In this document: positions 1 through 8,170 of the stretch, piece by piece
How the letters are laid out: every line of letters begins with the position of its first letter
Position numbering within the stretch: the stretch's first letter is position 1
Source: Bradyrhizobiaceae bacterium
GTDB taxonomy: Bacteria > Pseudomonadota > Alphaproteobacteria > Rhizobiales > Aestuariivirgaceae
Length of the DNA stretch: 52,947 bases
Direction of reading: 5' to 3'
Assembly (NCBI GenBank): GCA_947475225.1
Contig: CANJMQ010000021.1
Coordinates: forward strand, 1-52,947
Translations under genes and position numbers: made by a program
The notes under the pieces: model-generated
Told to the model about the DNA's origin: nothing
The model's database searches: none
What the model saw: only the letters and a program-made list of their open reading frames with translations

Positions 1-131
1 GCACCATCGCCTGGCTCAATCGCTGCCGAAGGCTGGCCAAAGACTGGGAATGCTTCAACCGAAAAGCCCTTTCCTTCCTGCACCTCGCCTCAATCAGGCT
101 CATGCTCAGGAAGCTATGCAATCCAGCATGA
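1..131 (+). CDS. IS5-family transposase, C-terminal end only (partial)
   Basis: The window opens inside this gene. Reading from base 3, the frame gives 42 residues ending at TGA 129-131, with the tail pattern AWLNRCRRLAKDWE, then FLHLASIRLMLRKL. This is the characteristic C-terminus of IS5-family DDE transposases. The N-terminal part and catalytic residues lie outside the window, so it cannot be said whether the copy is intact. The stop codon abuts a terminal inverted repeat, as is usual in these short elements. Confidence 0.8.
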   Translation, partial: TIAWLNRCRRLAKDWECFNRKALSFLHLASIRLMLRKLCNPA

Positions 132-151
132 ACTCTTCGGACAGACTCTTA
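1..151 (+). mobile_element. Right end of an IS5-family insertion sequence
   Basis: The transposase tail is followed at once by AACTCTTCGGACAGACTC (131-148), which has the form of an IS5-family terminal inverted repeat: its reverse complement starts GAGTCTGTCC. It is followed by TTA (149-151), a possible target duplication. The left end is outside the window, so neither the matching repeat nor the duplication can be confirmed. The element sits about 23 bases beyond the stop codon of the convergent binding-protein gene and does not disrupt it. Confidence 0.65.
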
Positions 152-173
152 GGGGGATAGGAACCGGTGAGGT

Positions 174-1181
174 TTACATCGGCGGCGCGTAGAGCAATCC
201 TCCCGCGTTCCACAAAGCGTTGATGCCCCGATTTATGGCGAGTGGCGTGTTGGGGCCGAGGTTCCGGTCGAAGATTTCGCCGTAGTTGCCCGTCGCCTTG
301 ATGGTGCGGGCTGCCCAGTCGGCGTCGAGTCCCATGCTCGGACCGTCATTTCCTTCGAGGCCCAGCAGGCGGCGCACCGCGGCGTTCTTGGACTTGGCCT
401 TCATGTCGTCGACATTTACCGAGGTGACCCCCAGCTCCTCGGCGTTCACCAGCGCATAGAGCGTCCAGCGCACGATGTTGAACCACTGCTCGTCGCCCTG
501 GCGAACTGCCGGGCCCAGCGGCTCCTTGGAGATCACGTCCTGAAGCACCATGGCATCTTCCGGGTTCTTGAGTCTGAGACGCACCGCATAAAGCGCCGAC
601 ATGTCGGTTGTGAAGGTGTCACATTTGCCTTCGTCGAAGGCAACGACCAGGTCATCCAGCTTGTCGAAGCGGACGGGCACGAAGGTCATCTCCTTCTCGC
701 GGAAGAAATCCTCGACGTTGCTTTCCGTGGTGGTCCCCGTCTGGAAGCAGATCGAGGCGCCGGAGAGTTGCAGTGCGGAGGTGACGCCGAGCAGCTTCTT
801 CACGATGAAGCCCTGCCCGTCATGGTAGGAGATGCCGGCAAAGCGCAGCGGCATGGTCGTCTCGCGGTCCATCGTCCACGTTGTGTTCCGGGCCAGCACA
901 TCAACCTTGCCCGCCTTCAGCGCATCGAAGCGCTCCTGCGCGCTGAGCGGCACGTAAGTGACCTTCGCCGGGTCACCCAGCGCTGCGCTGGCCACGGCGC
1001 GGCAGAAGTCGACGTCAAAACCGGCATAGGCACCGTCCGCCCCCTTCGCCCCGAAGCCCAGCAGGTTCTGGTTGACGCCGCAGTTGAGGCTGCCCCGCGC
1101 CTTCACATCGTCGAGCGTCGATGCCTGTGCGGCCGTCGCAAACCCGAGAAACAGCGCCGCAGCGACAAGAAGAGCTTTCAT
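174..1181 (-). CDS. Amino-acid ABC transporter substrate-binding protein, second AapJ-like copy
   Basis: A periplasmic solute-binding protein of 335 residues, the usual AapJ size. It starts with a signal peptide (MKALLVAAALFLGFATAAQA) and continues with the family pattern TLDDVKARG, FDVDFCRAVA, NTTWTMDRET, SKEPLGPAVRQGD and YGEIFDRNLG. The start at 1181 was chosen over an in-frame ATG 24 bases upstream because the signal peptide begins there and GGAGG lies just ahead. It is the last gene of the aap operon, 26 bases after the ATPase gene, and is clearly paralogous to the binding protein at 4330-5376 (same motifs throughout). A second binding protein would let the one membrane complex take a different set of amino acids; that is inference. 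Confidence 0.88.
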   Translation of the reverse strand: MKALLVAAALFLGFATAAQASTLDDVKARGSLNCGVNQNLLGFGAKGADGAYAGFDVDFCRAVASAALGDPAKVTYVPLSAQERFDALKAGKVDVLARNTTWTMDRETTMPLRFAGISYHDGQGFIVKKLLGVTSALQLSGASICFQTGTTTESNVEDFFREKEMTFVPVRFDKLDDLVVAFDEGKCDTFTTDMSALYAVRLRLKNPEDAMVLQDVISKEPLGPAVRQGDEQWFNIVRWTLYALVNAEELGVTSVNVDDMKAKSKNAAVRRLLGLEGNDGPSMGLDADWAARTIKATGNYGEIFDRNLGPNTPLAINRGINALWNAGGLLYAPPM

Positions 1182-1207
1182 TCCGATTCCTCCGATATGG
1201 GGCAAAA

Positions 1208-1945
1208 CTAGCGCAGGATCTGGCTGAGGAACAGCCGGGTGCGTTCACTCCGGGGATTACCGAAGAATTCCTTCGGCGCATTCATTTCAACGATCTGGCC
1301 CTGGTCCATGAAGATCACCCGGTCGGCGACCTGCCGGGCAAAACCCATTTCATGAGTGACAACCAGCATGGTCATGCCCTCGCTGGCAAGCGTCACCATG
1401 GTGTCGAGTACCTCTTTCACCATCTCGGGGTCCAGCGCGGACGTCGGCTCGTCGAACAGCATGATGTTGGGTGTCATGCACAGCGCACGAGCGATGGCCA
1501 CGCGCTGCTGCTGGCCACCCGACAGTTGGCCCGGATACTTGTTGGACTGCTCGGGGATGCGAACCCGCTCCAGGAACCTCATGGCCAGCGCATCCGCCTC
1601 GCGCTTCGGCAGCTTCCGCACCCAGATTGGGGCCAGCGTACAGTTTTCCAGAACCGTCAGGTGCGGAAACAGGTTGAAGTGCTGGAACACCATGCCAACG
1701 TCGCGCCGTACCTCCTCGATCGCCTTGATGTCGTCGTTGATCTCGACGCCGTCGACGATGATGCGGCCTTCCTGGTGCTGCTCCAGCCGGTTGATACAAC
1801 GGATCAGCGTCGACTTGCCGGAGCCCGATGGACCGCAGACCACGATCCGCTCGCCCTGCGCCACATCGAGGTTGATATCACGCAGCACATGGAAACTGCC
1901 GAACCACTTGTTGACGCCGATGAACTGGACAGCGGTTTGCGGCAT
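1208..1945 (-). CDS. aapP: Amino-acid ABC transporter ATP-binding protein (AapP-like)
   Basis: The ATPase subunit of a polar amino-acid importer (GlnQ/HisP class), 245 residues. Visible motifs are Walker [11 protein letters not shown]-loop [11 protein letters not shown], signature LSGGQQQR, Walker [15 protein letters not shown] and the switch VTHEMGF. An open frame continues 43 codons upstream, but the start MPQTAVQF at 1945 is preferred: it is the family N-terminus and its ATG overlaps the stop of the permease gene by one base (TGATG), indicating translational coupling. It follows both permease genes and precedes the second binding-protein gene. Confidence 0.93.
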   Translation of the reverse strand: MPQTAVQFIGVNKWFGSFHVLRDINLDVAQGERIVVCGPSGSGKSTLIRCINRLEQHQEGRIIVDGVEINDDIKAIEEVRRDVGMVFQHFNLFPHLTVLENCTLAPIWVRKLPKREADALAMRFLERVRIPEQSNKYPGQLSGGQQQRVAIARALCMTPNIMLFDEPTSALDPEMVKEVLDTMVTLASEGMTMLVVTHEMGFARQVADRVIFMDQGQIVEMNAPKEFFGNPRSERTRLFLSQILR

Positions 1946-3066
1946 CAACGCCGGCCTGCCGGTTCGAGGCGCCGCTCGGTAAAGAGCGCATAGCGCGACA
2001 TTGCGAAGCAGAAGGCGAAATAGACCAGCGCCGCGACGAAATAGCCGGTGTTGGCGGTTTGCGGTGCCGCCCACTTCGCGTCCTGCAGCCCGGCATTGAT
2101 GATGCCGAGGAAGTCATAGATCGAAACCACCAGCACCAGCGTCGTGTCCTTGAACAGTCCGATGAAGATCCCGACGATATTGGGGATCGAGATGCGCAGC
2201 GCCTGCGGCAGCACGATCTTCAGCGTCGTCTGCCAGCGGCTGAGGCCCAGCGCAAGCCCCGCCTCCGTCTGCCCCTTGGTCACCGCCTGCAGCCCGCCCC
2301 GCACCGCCTCCGCCATATAGGCCGAGGCGAACAGCGACAGGCCCACGATGGCCCGCATCAGCTTGTCGAGGCTGACCCCGTTGGGAAGGAACAGCGGCAG
2401 CATGACGCTTGCCATGAACAGCACGGTGACCAGCGGCACGCCGCGCCAGATCTCGATGAATGCAACCGAAGCCGAGCGGATGATGGGGAGACTCGACTGG
2501 CGCCCCAGCGCCAGCAATATGCCGAGCGGCAGCGAGAACACGATGCCGGTCACCGCCACCACCAGCGTCACCGTGAGTCCACCCCAACTCGTGGTCTCGA
2601 CCTCCGGGAGCCCAAACAGCCCACCCGCCAGCAACTCGAAGGCAATGACCGGGTAGACGACCAGCAGGAACAGCGCGTTCGACTTCTTCGCCCCCAAGCC
2701 CGGCATCAGCATTGGCACCAGCGCCGCCGCGCCGATCAGGAAGGCCGTCACCGGCCGCCAGCGTTCACTGATCGGATAGAAGCCGAAAATCCATTGCGGG
2801 AACTTCTCCCACACGAAGGGCCAGCAAGCCCCGGCATTGTTGATGGCGCAGGCTGCACGGTCAGCCCCCGTCCATACGGCGCGCAGCACCGCCCAGTCGA
2901 GGACACCCCAGGCAATGTATCCAATTGCCACTGCCAGCAGAAGCGTCAGGAGGCTGTTGCCAAGGCTTGAGAAAAGATTCTCACGGAGCCAGCCCAGAGC
3001 ACCGGCCGTTCCGACGGGTGGCGCCCTCAGTGGCGCGTCGCGGTCCCTCACATAGGCCATGCTCAT
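1945..3066 (-). CDS. aapM: Amino-acid ABC transporter permease (AapM-like)
   Basis: An inner-membrane permease of 373 residues. It is long for the HisM class because, as in AapM of rhizobia, a large N-terminal part with several membrane segments precedes the transport domain. The EAA-loop region is visible as [19 protein letters not shown] followed by LGLSRWQT and a hydrophobic segment with [18 protein letters not shown] second Met two codons in (3060) could be the start. It lies 4 bases after aapQ and is coupled to aapP by a TGATG overlap. Confidence 0.92.
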   Translation of the reverse strand: MSMAYVRDRDAPLRAPPVGTAGALGWLRENLFSSLGNSLLTLLLAVAIGYIAWGVLDWAVLRAVWTGADRAACAINNAGACWPFVWEKFPQWIFGFYPISERWRPVTAFLIGAAALVPMLMPGLGAKKSNALFLLVVYPVIAFELLAGGLFGLPEVETTSWGGLTVTLVVAVTGIVFSLPLGILLALGRQSSLPIIRSASVAFIEIWRGVPLVTVLFMASVMLPLFLPNGVSLDKLMRAIVGLSLFASAYMAEAVRGGLQAVTKGQTEAGLALGLSRWQTTLKIVLPQALRISIPNIVGIFIGLFKDTTLVLVVSIYDFLGIINAGLQDAKWAAPQTANTGYFVAALVYFAFCFAMSRYALFTERRLEPAGRR

Positions 3067-3070
3067 GGCC

Positions 3071-4249
3071 TCACCTCCCCACCAGACGGTGGCGGGCGTT
3101 GAACCAGTTCATGAAGCCCGAGGTGAGCAGGCTGAGGCTCAGGTAGACAACCATCCAGATCAGCACCACCTCGATCGCTTGCCCCGTCTGGCCGAGGACC
3201 GTGCCGCCCGTCGAGACAAGGTCAGGATAACCGATGGCCACCGCAAGGGAGGAGTTCTTGGTCAGGTTCAGGTACTGGCTGGTCAGCGGCGGGATGATTA
3301 CCCGCAGCGCCTGCGGCAGCACCACGAGGCGCATGGCAAGGCCGGGCTTCAGGCCCAGCGCGGCGGCGGCCTCACCCTGCCCCTTGGACACTGCCATGAT
3401 GCCGGCCCGCACCGCCTCCGCGATGAAGGCTGCCGTGTAAATCGACAGGGCCAGCAGGAGTGCCATGAATTCAGGCACAAGCGTCATGCCGCCCGAAAAA
3501 CCGAAGTTGCCCTTCACCGGATAATCGAAGCTCACGGGCCAACCAACGGCGGCAAGAAACAACAACGGAAAAGCAACAGAGAGCAACACGGACAGCATGC
3601 CCGTGGGCAACTTTCGACCCGTTACTTCCTGTTGACGTCTACCCCATCGCGAGAGCAACACGGATGCTCCGACGGCAACGAAAAAACCAACCAAAACCAT
3701 CCACGCGCCATCACCAAATACCGGGGCGGGCATCGTCAGTCCCTTGTTGGAAAGCGTCACGGACCCGATTGCAATCGCGTCCTTGGCTTGTGGCAGCGGC
3801 GTCAGCACAAGCCTGTACCAGATGAAAAGCTGCAGCAGCAACGGCACATTCCGGACGAGTTCGATGTAGCCCAAGGCAATGTGGGAGGCGAGCCAATTGC
3901 GCGACAACCGCATCAAGCCGATCACCAAACCCAGCACCGTCGCCACCACGATGCCCACGGCCGATACCAGTAACGTATTGAAAAACCCCACCATTAAGGC
4001 CCGGGCGTAATTGTCCTCGCCCGAATACGGAATCAGCGAGAACGACACCTCGAAACCCGCTTTCCGCCACAGGAAATCGAATCCAGAGACAATGTGCCGG
4101 TTGGCCATGTTGTTCGCGGTATTGATGATCAGGTCGTAGACCAGGCCGCCAAGGATCAACAAAACCAAGGCCTGAAGTGCGTAACCGCGCACACGGCCAT
4201 TGTTCCAAAACGAGCGTTTCTGAAGGCCTGCAGTCAACTCAAGGCTCAT
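3071..4249 (-). CDS. aapQ: Amino-acid ABC transporter permease (AapQ-like)
   Basis: The partner permease, 392 residues, also of the long AapQ type. An N-terminal membrane segment (residues about 20-45) is followed by a periplasmic stretch, several hydrophobic segments and a cytoplasmic EAA loop reading AEAVRAGIMAVSKGQGEAA then ALGLKPGLAMR. With AapM it forms the transmembrane pore. It lies 80 bases downstream of the first binding-protein gene; that gap holds a strong hairpin, annotated separately, which probably lets the binding protein be made in excess of the membrane parts. Confidence 0.92.
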   Translation of the reverse strand: MSLELTAGLQKRSFWNNGRVRGYALQALVLLILGGLVYDLIINTANNMANRHIVSGFDFLWRKAGFEVSFSLIPYSGEDNYARALMVGFFNTLLVSAVGIVVATVLGLVIGLMRLSRNWLASHIALGYIELVRNVPLLLQLFIWYRLVLTPLPQAKDAIAIGSVTLSNKGLTMPAPVFGDGAWMVLVGFFVAVGASVLLSRWGRRQQEVTGRKLPTGMLSVLLSVAFPLLFLAAVGWPVSFDYPVKGNFGFSGGMTLVPEFMALLLALSIYTAAFIAEAVRAGIMAVSKGQGEAAAALGLKPGLAMRLVVLPQALRVIIPPLTSQYLNLTKNSSLAVAIGYPDLVSTGGTVLGQTGQAIEVVLIWMVVYLSLSLLTSGFMNWFNARHRLVGR

Positions 4250-4285
4250 GGGTACGCAACCTCACTTGCCGTAGCGCGAAAACAC

Positions 4286-4312
4286 GAAACCCGGAGCGTT
4301 GCCCCGGGTTTC
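4286..4312 (-). promoter_or_regulatory. Intergenic hairpin between aapJ and aapQ
   Basis: GAAACCCGG (4286-4294) pairs perfectly with CCGGGTTTC (4304-4312) across a 9-base loop. No long T-run follows in the direction of transcription, so it looks less like a full terminator than a partial terminator or an mRNA-stabilising hairpin. This is a common arrangement after the binding-protein gene of ABC importers. Confidence 0.6.
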
Positions 4313-4329
4313 CAGTATTGAAGTGACGA

Positions 4330-5376
4330 TCAGCGAACCGGCGGAGCGTATTGAAGGCCGCCGTTCATCCACAACTCGTTCTTGCCTCGGGCAATCTTAA
4401 GAGGCGAGTCCTTGCCGACATTGCGATCGAAGATTTCGCCATAGTTGCCCACCTGCTTGAGCGCGTCGAAAGCCCAAGACTCGTCGATGCCCATGCCGAT
4501 GCCGAAGCCAGCGGCAGTGCCATCATCCGACGTCGCGCCGAGGAGACGCTTCACTTCCGGATCGGTCGATGTCGCCTTCATTTCATCGACGTTTTTCGAG
4601 GTGATGCCAAGTTCCTCGGCGTTCACGAGCGCAAAATAGACCCACTTTACGATGTTGAACCAGGCATCATCACCCTGCCGAACGACGGGACCAAGCGGTT
4701 CCTTTGAAATGATCTCTGGCAGCACCACGTTATCGTCGGGGCTCTGCATCTTCAGGCGCTGCGCATAGAGGCCGGACTGGTCCGTGGAGTATGAGTCGCA
4801 CCGGCCGTCCTGATAGGCTGCGATTGCTTCGTCATTCTTTTCGAAGGTCAGAAGCTTGTAGTCCATCTTGTGGGACTTGAAATAGTCCGCGATGTTGAGT
4901 TCCGTCGTGGTGCCGGACTGTGTACAGACGGTTGCGCCGCCAAGATCCTTCACCGAAGCGACGTTGGGGTGCTTGGTCTTGTTCACGATGAAGCCCTGGC
5001 CGTCATAATACATGATCCCGGCGAACTTCAGGCCGAGCGAAGTATCACGACTCATCGTCCAGGTGGTGTTGCGCGAGAGGACGTCGATCTCGCCCGATTG
5101 CAGCGCGGTGAAGCGCTCCTTGGCGGTGAGAGGCGTGAACTTCACCTTTGTACCATCACCCAGCACGGCAGCGGCGATGGCGCGGCAGAAGTCGACGTCC
5201 ATACCTGTCCAGTTGTTCTGTGCATCGGGCACCGAAAAGCCCATCAGCCCCTGGCTCACGCCGCACTGCACGAACCCGTGCTGGCGCACATCATCCAGAG
5301 TGCCCGCGCTAGCCGCACCGGCAAGCACCAGACTTGCAGCCGCGCCGAGCATGAGGGTTAAGAGCTTGTTCTTCAT
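4330..5376 (-). CDS. aapJ: Amino-acid ABC transporter substrate-binding protein (AapJ-like)
   Basis: The first gene of the aap operon, encoding a 348-residue periplasmic binding protein. It has a signal peptide (MKNKLLTLMLGAAASLVLAG) and AapJ motifs TLDDVRQHGFVQCGV, MDVDFCRAIAAA, NTTWTMSRD, SKEPLGPVVRQGDD and YGEIFDRNVG. The start at 5376 is supported by the signal peptide and an AGAGGAA ribosome site just upstream; an earlier in-frame Met at 5406 has no such support. The protein should bind several L-amino acids, by analogy with rhizobial AapJ, and deliver them to AapQMP. Confidence 0.92.
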   Translation of the reverse strand: MKNKLLTLMLGAAASLVLAGAASAGTLDDVRQHGFVQCGVSQGLMGFSVPDAQNNWTGMDVDFCRAIAAAVLGDGTKVKFTPLTAKERFTALQSGEIDVLSRNTTWTMSRDTSLGLKFAGIMYYDGQGFIVNKTKHPNVASVKDLGGATVCTQSGTTTELNIADYFKSHKMDYKLLTFEKNDEAIAAYQDGRCDSYSTDQSGLYAQRLKMQSPDDNVVLPEIISKEPLGPVVRQGDDAWFNIVKWVYFALVNAEELGITSKNVDEMKATSTDPEVKRLLGATSDDGTAAGFGIGMGIDESWAFDALKQVGNYGEIFDRNVGKDSPLKIARGKNELWMNGGLQYAPPVR

Positions 5377-5394
5377 TGAGATTCCTCTTTTTGA

Positions 5395-5409
5395 CCTGTG
5401 CAGCACAGG
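5395..5409. promoter_or_regulatory. 15-base palindrome in the aapJ leader
   Basis: CCTGTGC-A-GCACAGG is a perfect odd palindrome lying 18 bases upstream of the aapJ start codon. Its position suits an operator for a dimeric repressor or a leader hairpin near the ribosome site. No regulator gene is adjacent. The symmetry is directly visible; its function is a guess. Confidence 0.4.
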
Positions 5410-5498
5410 CTGCGCCGCCCTGACGACAATTTAGACCGCCCGAGGGGCGAATGAGTCCCCTGGTTGGCCACCAAAACAATCGGAAAACCGGTAGGAGG

Positions 5499-6242
5499 TC
5501 AAGGAGAAAGCACCCCTCCCACAGCCGATACCAGTTTACCGATTGCTCCGAAACTGCGGACGACCGGCTTACTTGGGCGGTTGATCATGAACACGGGAAT
5601 TTTCCGCTCCCGCGCCGCCAACAATTTGGCATTAGTGGAGGTGCCACCAGCATTCTTGGTGACGAGGTGGGTGACGGCATTCTCAGACATCAAAGTCAAC
5701 TCTCCGGCAAAGCTGAAGGGCGGGCGCTCGCGCAGAATTTGCCAGTTGCATGGGGGAGCGACAGGAGACGCCTCGATCATGCGGGCAATACCGGATATGT
5801 CCTGCCGGTCGAAGAAGGGTTGCAGGTCCTTGCGGCCGGTGGTGAGCAGAACACGTGCGCCGCTGGGAACAGCACTGGCAGCCTCTGCGGCCGAGGGACT
5901 ATAGGTCCAATCATCATCCTCTCCCGCGACCCACGGCGAGCGCTCGAAGCGGATGAGCAGCACACCAATGGCATGGCATGCCTCGAATGCCTGGACAGAC
6001 ATGCGCGCGGCAAAGGGATGGGTGGCATCGATGACCAAGCCTATGTGACCGGATTCAAGATAGGATTTCAATCCGACCACACCGCCGAAGCCACCAACCC
6101 GAACTTCGCCGGACGGCAAGACGGGCTGCTCGGTGACACCAGCAAGAGATGTCACCACGTTGCGGCCCGCCGCGACCAGCTCATCTGCGATTTCTCGCGC
6201 ATCGCGCGTGCCGCCAAGGATAAGAATGCGGTCAGATCGCAT
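5499..6242 (-). CDS. cobK: Precorrin-6A (cobalt-precorrin-6A) reductase
   Basis: An NAD(P)H-dependent reductase that saturates one double bond of the corrin ring, giving precorrin-6B. It has 247 residues, close to the usual CobK/CbiJ length. It opens with the nucleotide-binding pattern ILILGGTRDAREIADEL, and further in has VIDATHPFAARMS and TTGRKDLQPF, all typical. The ATG at 6242 was chosen because it gives the conserved N-terminus directly; five more codons are open upstream. Its start overlaps the 3' end of cbiD by 11 bases, so the two are co-transcribed. Confidence 0.93.
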   Translation of the reverse strand: MRSDRILILGGTRDAREIADELVAAGRNVVTSLAGVTEQPVLPSGEVRVGGFGGVVGLKSYLESGHIGLVIDATHPFAARMSVQAFEACHAIGVLLIRFERSPWVAGEDDDWTYSPSAAEAASAVPSGARVLLTTGRKDLQPFFDRQDISGIARMIEASPVAPPCNWQILRERPPFSFAGELTLMSENAVTHLVTKNAGGTSTNAKLLAARERKIPVFMINRPSKPVVRSFGAIGKLVSAVGGVLSP

Positions 6243-7278
6243 GGGCGATGATCTCACCCTGCCGCGACACGATGATTACATCGGAAACCACCGGCGCATC
6301 CTTCAACACGTCCCGCACCGTCGCGAGACCTGCCCCGGCGACGCGCTGCGCGAGATCAATCCCACCGGCCATTTCCAACACTTCCTGCGCTGTGTTGGCT
6401 GCGAGAACCCTGGGGCGTGGCAACTCTGGGCATTGCTCAGCAAGCCAGTCGAGGTCCACCTGCGAACGCCCCGAATGGAGGTCGAGCGCGCCCTGGCCCA
6501 GTTTGCTGATCTTTCCAAAGCCACCAGCGATGGTGATCCGCCCGACCGGGTGGGTGCGGAGATACTTCAACAGGCCGCCAGCGAAATCGCCCATATCGAG
6601 CATGGCTTCCAGCGGCAGCCCATAATGGGCGCGAACCGCATCCTCAGACGTCGACCCCGTGCAGCCTGCGACATGCTGCAGGCCCATGGCGCGGGCAACA
6701 TCGATGCCACGATGGATCGAGGATATCCAAGCCGCACAGGAGAACGGGTGCACGATACCGGTGGTACCAAGGATCGAGAGACCTCCGATGATGCCGAGCC
6801 GCGGGTTCCAGGTCTTTCCAGCCAGCGCTTCGCCGCCAGGGATGGAGATTTCGATTTCAACGTCGGTTCCACCCATTTCGACGATAACCGATCGCATCAT
6901 CTGACGCGGCACCGGGTTGATGGCGGGCTCGCCCGGCGGGATGGGAAGCCCGGCCTTGGTGACCACGCCAACTCCCGGCCCGGCCCTGAACCGGATGCCC
7001 TCACCACCGTCGCGGACCGTCGCCACAACCATACAGCCATGGGTGACATCGGGGTCGTCGCCCGCATCCTTGATGATTCCAGCCCGCGCCCAGCCGTCGC
7101 CTCTTTGCTCAAGTGCCAATGGAAAGGCAGGCGTTTCACCCTTTGGAAGGGTAATCGAGACCGGATCGGGGAATTCTCCCGTTTGCAATGCCGCAAATGC
7201 CGCCTTCACTGCCGCCGTTGCGCATGCGCCCGTTGTCCAGCCACGTCTTAACTCGCCTTCGGGCTTCTCTCTTCGCAT
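6232..7278 (-). CDS. cbiD: Cobalt-precorrin-5B C1-methyltransferase
   Basis: The CbiD enzyme methylates C1 of the corrin ring and removes the extruded C2 unit. The diagnostic N-terminus ELRRGWTTGACATAA is visible, followed by glycine-rich stretches such as EMGGTDVEIEISIPGG and the C-terminal VISRQGEIIAHAI. The start at 7278 gives 348 residues and places the conserved motif near the N-terminus; another ATG at 7302 adds eight residues. Both candidate starts fall in CATG palindromes, so the opposite-strand cobA also has an ATG at each place. CbiD belongs to the anaerobic-type route but is also found in alphaproteobacteria. Confidence 0.92.
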   Translation of the reverse strand: MRREKPEGELRRGWTTGACATAAVKAAFAALQTGEFPDPVSITLPKGETPAFPLALEQRGDGWARAGIIKDAGDDPDVTHGCMVVATVRDGGEGIRFRAGPGVGVVTKAGLPIPPGEPAINPVPRQMMRSVIVEMGGTDVEIEISIPGGEALAGKTWNPRLGIIGGLSILGTTGIVHPFSCAAWISSIHRGIDVARAMGLQHVAGCTGSTSEDAVRAHYGLPLEAMLDMGDFAGGLLKYLRTHPVGRITIAGGFGKISKLGQGALDLHSGRSQVDLDWLAEQCPELPRPRVLAANTAQEVLEMAGGIDLAQRVAGAGLATVRDVLKDAPVVSDVIIVSRQGEIIAHAI

Positions 7279-7300
7279 GAGGCCACTGTATAAGGCTGCC

Positions 7301-8170
7301 ATGGGACTTGGACCAACGAAAAGGATTGGCGACTGGGTGAACTCGGACGAGCAAAAGACGGGCTTTGCCCGGCTGGACGCCGAGACCTTCCCCAGCTTCG
7401 AGCCGGGCTGGGTATGGCTGGTGGGCGCAGGCCCCGGGGCTCCGGGTTTGATGTCGCTGATGTGCTACCACGCGCTACAGACGTGCGACGTGGTCGTTTA
7501 CGATGCGCTGGTAAACCCTGACATCCTGCGCTGGGTAAAGGTTGGCGCCGAACTCGAGTATGCCGGAAAGCGTGGCGGCAAGCCCTCCCCGACACAGAAG
7601 GACATCACCCTGCGCCTCATCGAACTGGCGCATGCGGGTAAGCGCGTGCTGCGGCTTAAGGGCGGTGACCCCTTTATGTTCGGGCGTGGCGGCGAGGAAT
7701 GTCAGCACCTGGCGTCCTCCCGGATACCCTTTCGGATCGTGCCGGGAATCACTGCCGGAATTGGCGGACTGGCCTATGCGGGAATGCCCGCAACCCACCG
7801 TGATACCAACCATTCCGTGATTTTCCTGACCGGCCATGACGCCACCGGCCAGATGCCGGCCAGCGTAAACTGGAGCGCCGTCGCTTTGGCCTCCCCCGTC
7901 ATCGTCATGTATATGGCCGTCAAGCACCTGGGCGAGATCGCCGCCGCACTGATGGCAGGCGGACGATCTGTCGATGATCCGGTGACCATCGTGTCCAACG
8001 CCTCCATGCCGCATCAGGAAGTGTCCTCCACGACGCTGGGCGGGGCGGGACACTTTGTGGCTGCCAATGAACCGCCGACGCCGGCCATCGTTGTGGTGGG
8101 CAAGGCGGCCGACTGGCGGAGCCTGCTGGACTGGTACAAGGGGCCCCTGCGGGAGAACCCGGTTGGCTAA
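7301..8170 (+). CDS. cobA: Uroporphyrinogen-III C-methyltransferase
   Basis: An S-adenosylmethionine-dependent enzyme that methylates uroporphyrinogen III at C2 and C7 to give precorrin-2, the branch point into cobalamin synthesis. It has 289 residues. Visible motifs are WLVGAGPGAPGLMSL, VVYDALVNPDIL, AGKRGGKPSPTQ, VLRLKGGDPFMFGRGGEE, VPGITAGIGGLAYAGMPATHR and MYMAVKHL. The siroheme-specific CysG reductase domain is absent. The ATG at 7301 is preferred (an AAGG site 7 bases ahead), but 7277 is possible; the frame is open further left into cbiD. The gene leads the rightward cobA-cobB-cobQ-cobD run. Confidence 0.93.
   Translation: MGLGPTKRIGDWVNSDEQKTGFARLDAETFPSFEPGWVWLVGAGPGAPGLMSLMCYHALQTCDVVVYDALVNPDILRWVKVGAELEYAGKRGGKPSPTQKDITLRLIELAHAGKRVLRLKGGDPFMFGRGGEECQHLASSRIPFRIVPGITAGIGGLAYAGMPATHRDTNHSVIFLTGHDATGQMPASVNWSAVALASPVIVMYMAVKHLGEIAAALMAGGRSVDDPVTIVSNASMPHQEVSSTTLGGAGHFVAANEPPTPAIVVVGKAADWRSLLDWYKGPLRENPVG

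Noticed and set aside
5377-7300. Cobalamin riboswitch for the cob genes
   Set aside because: No B12-box-like sequence and no leader space at the cbiD/cobA junction or before cobU.
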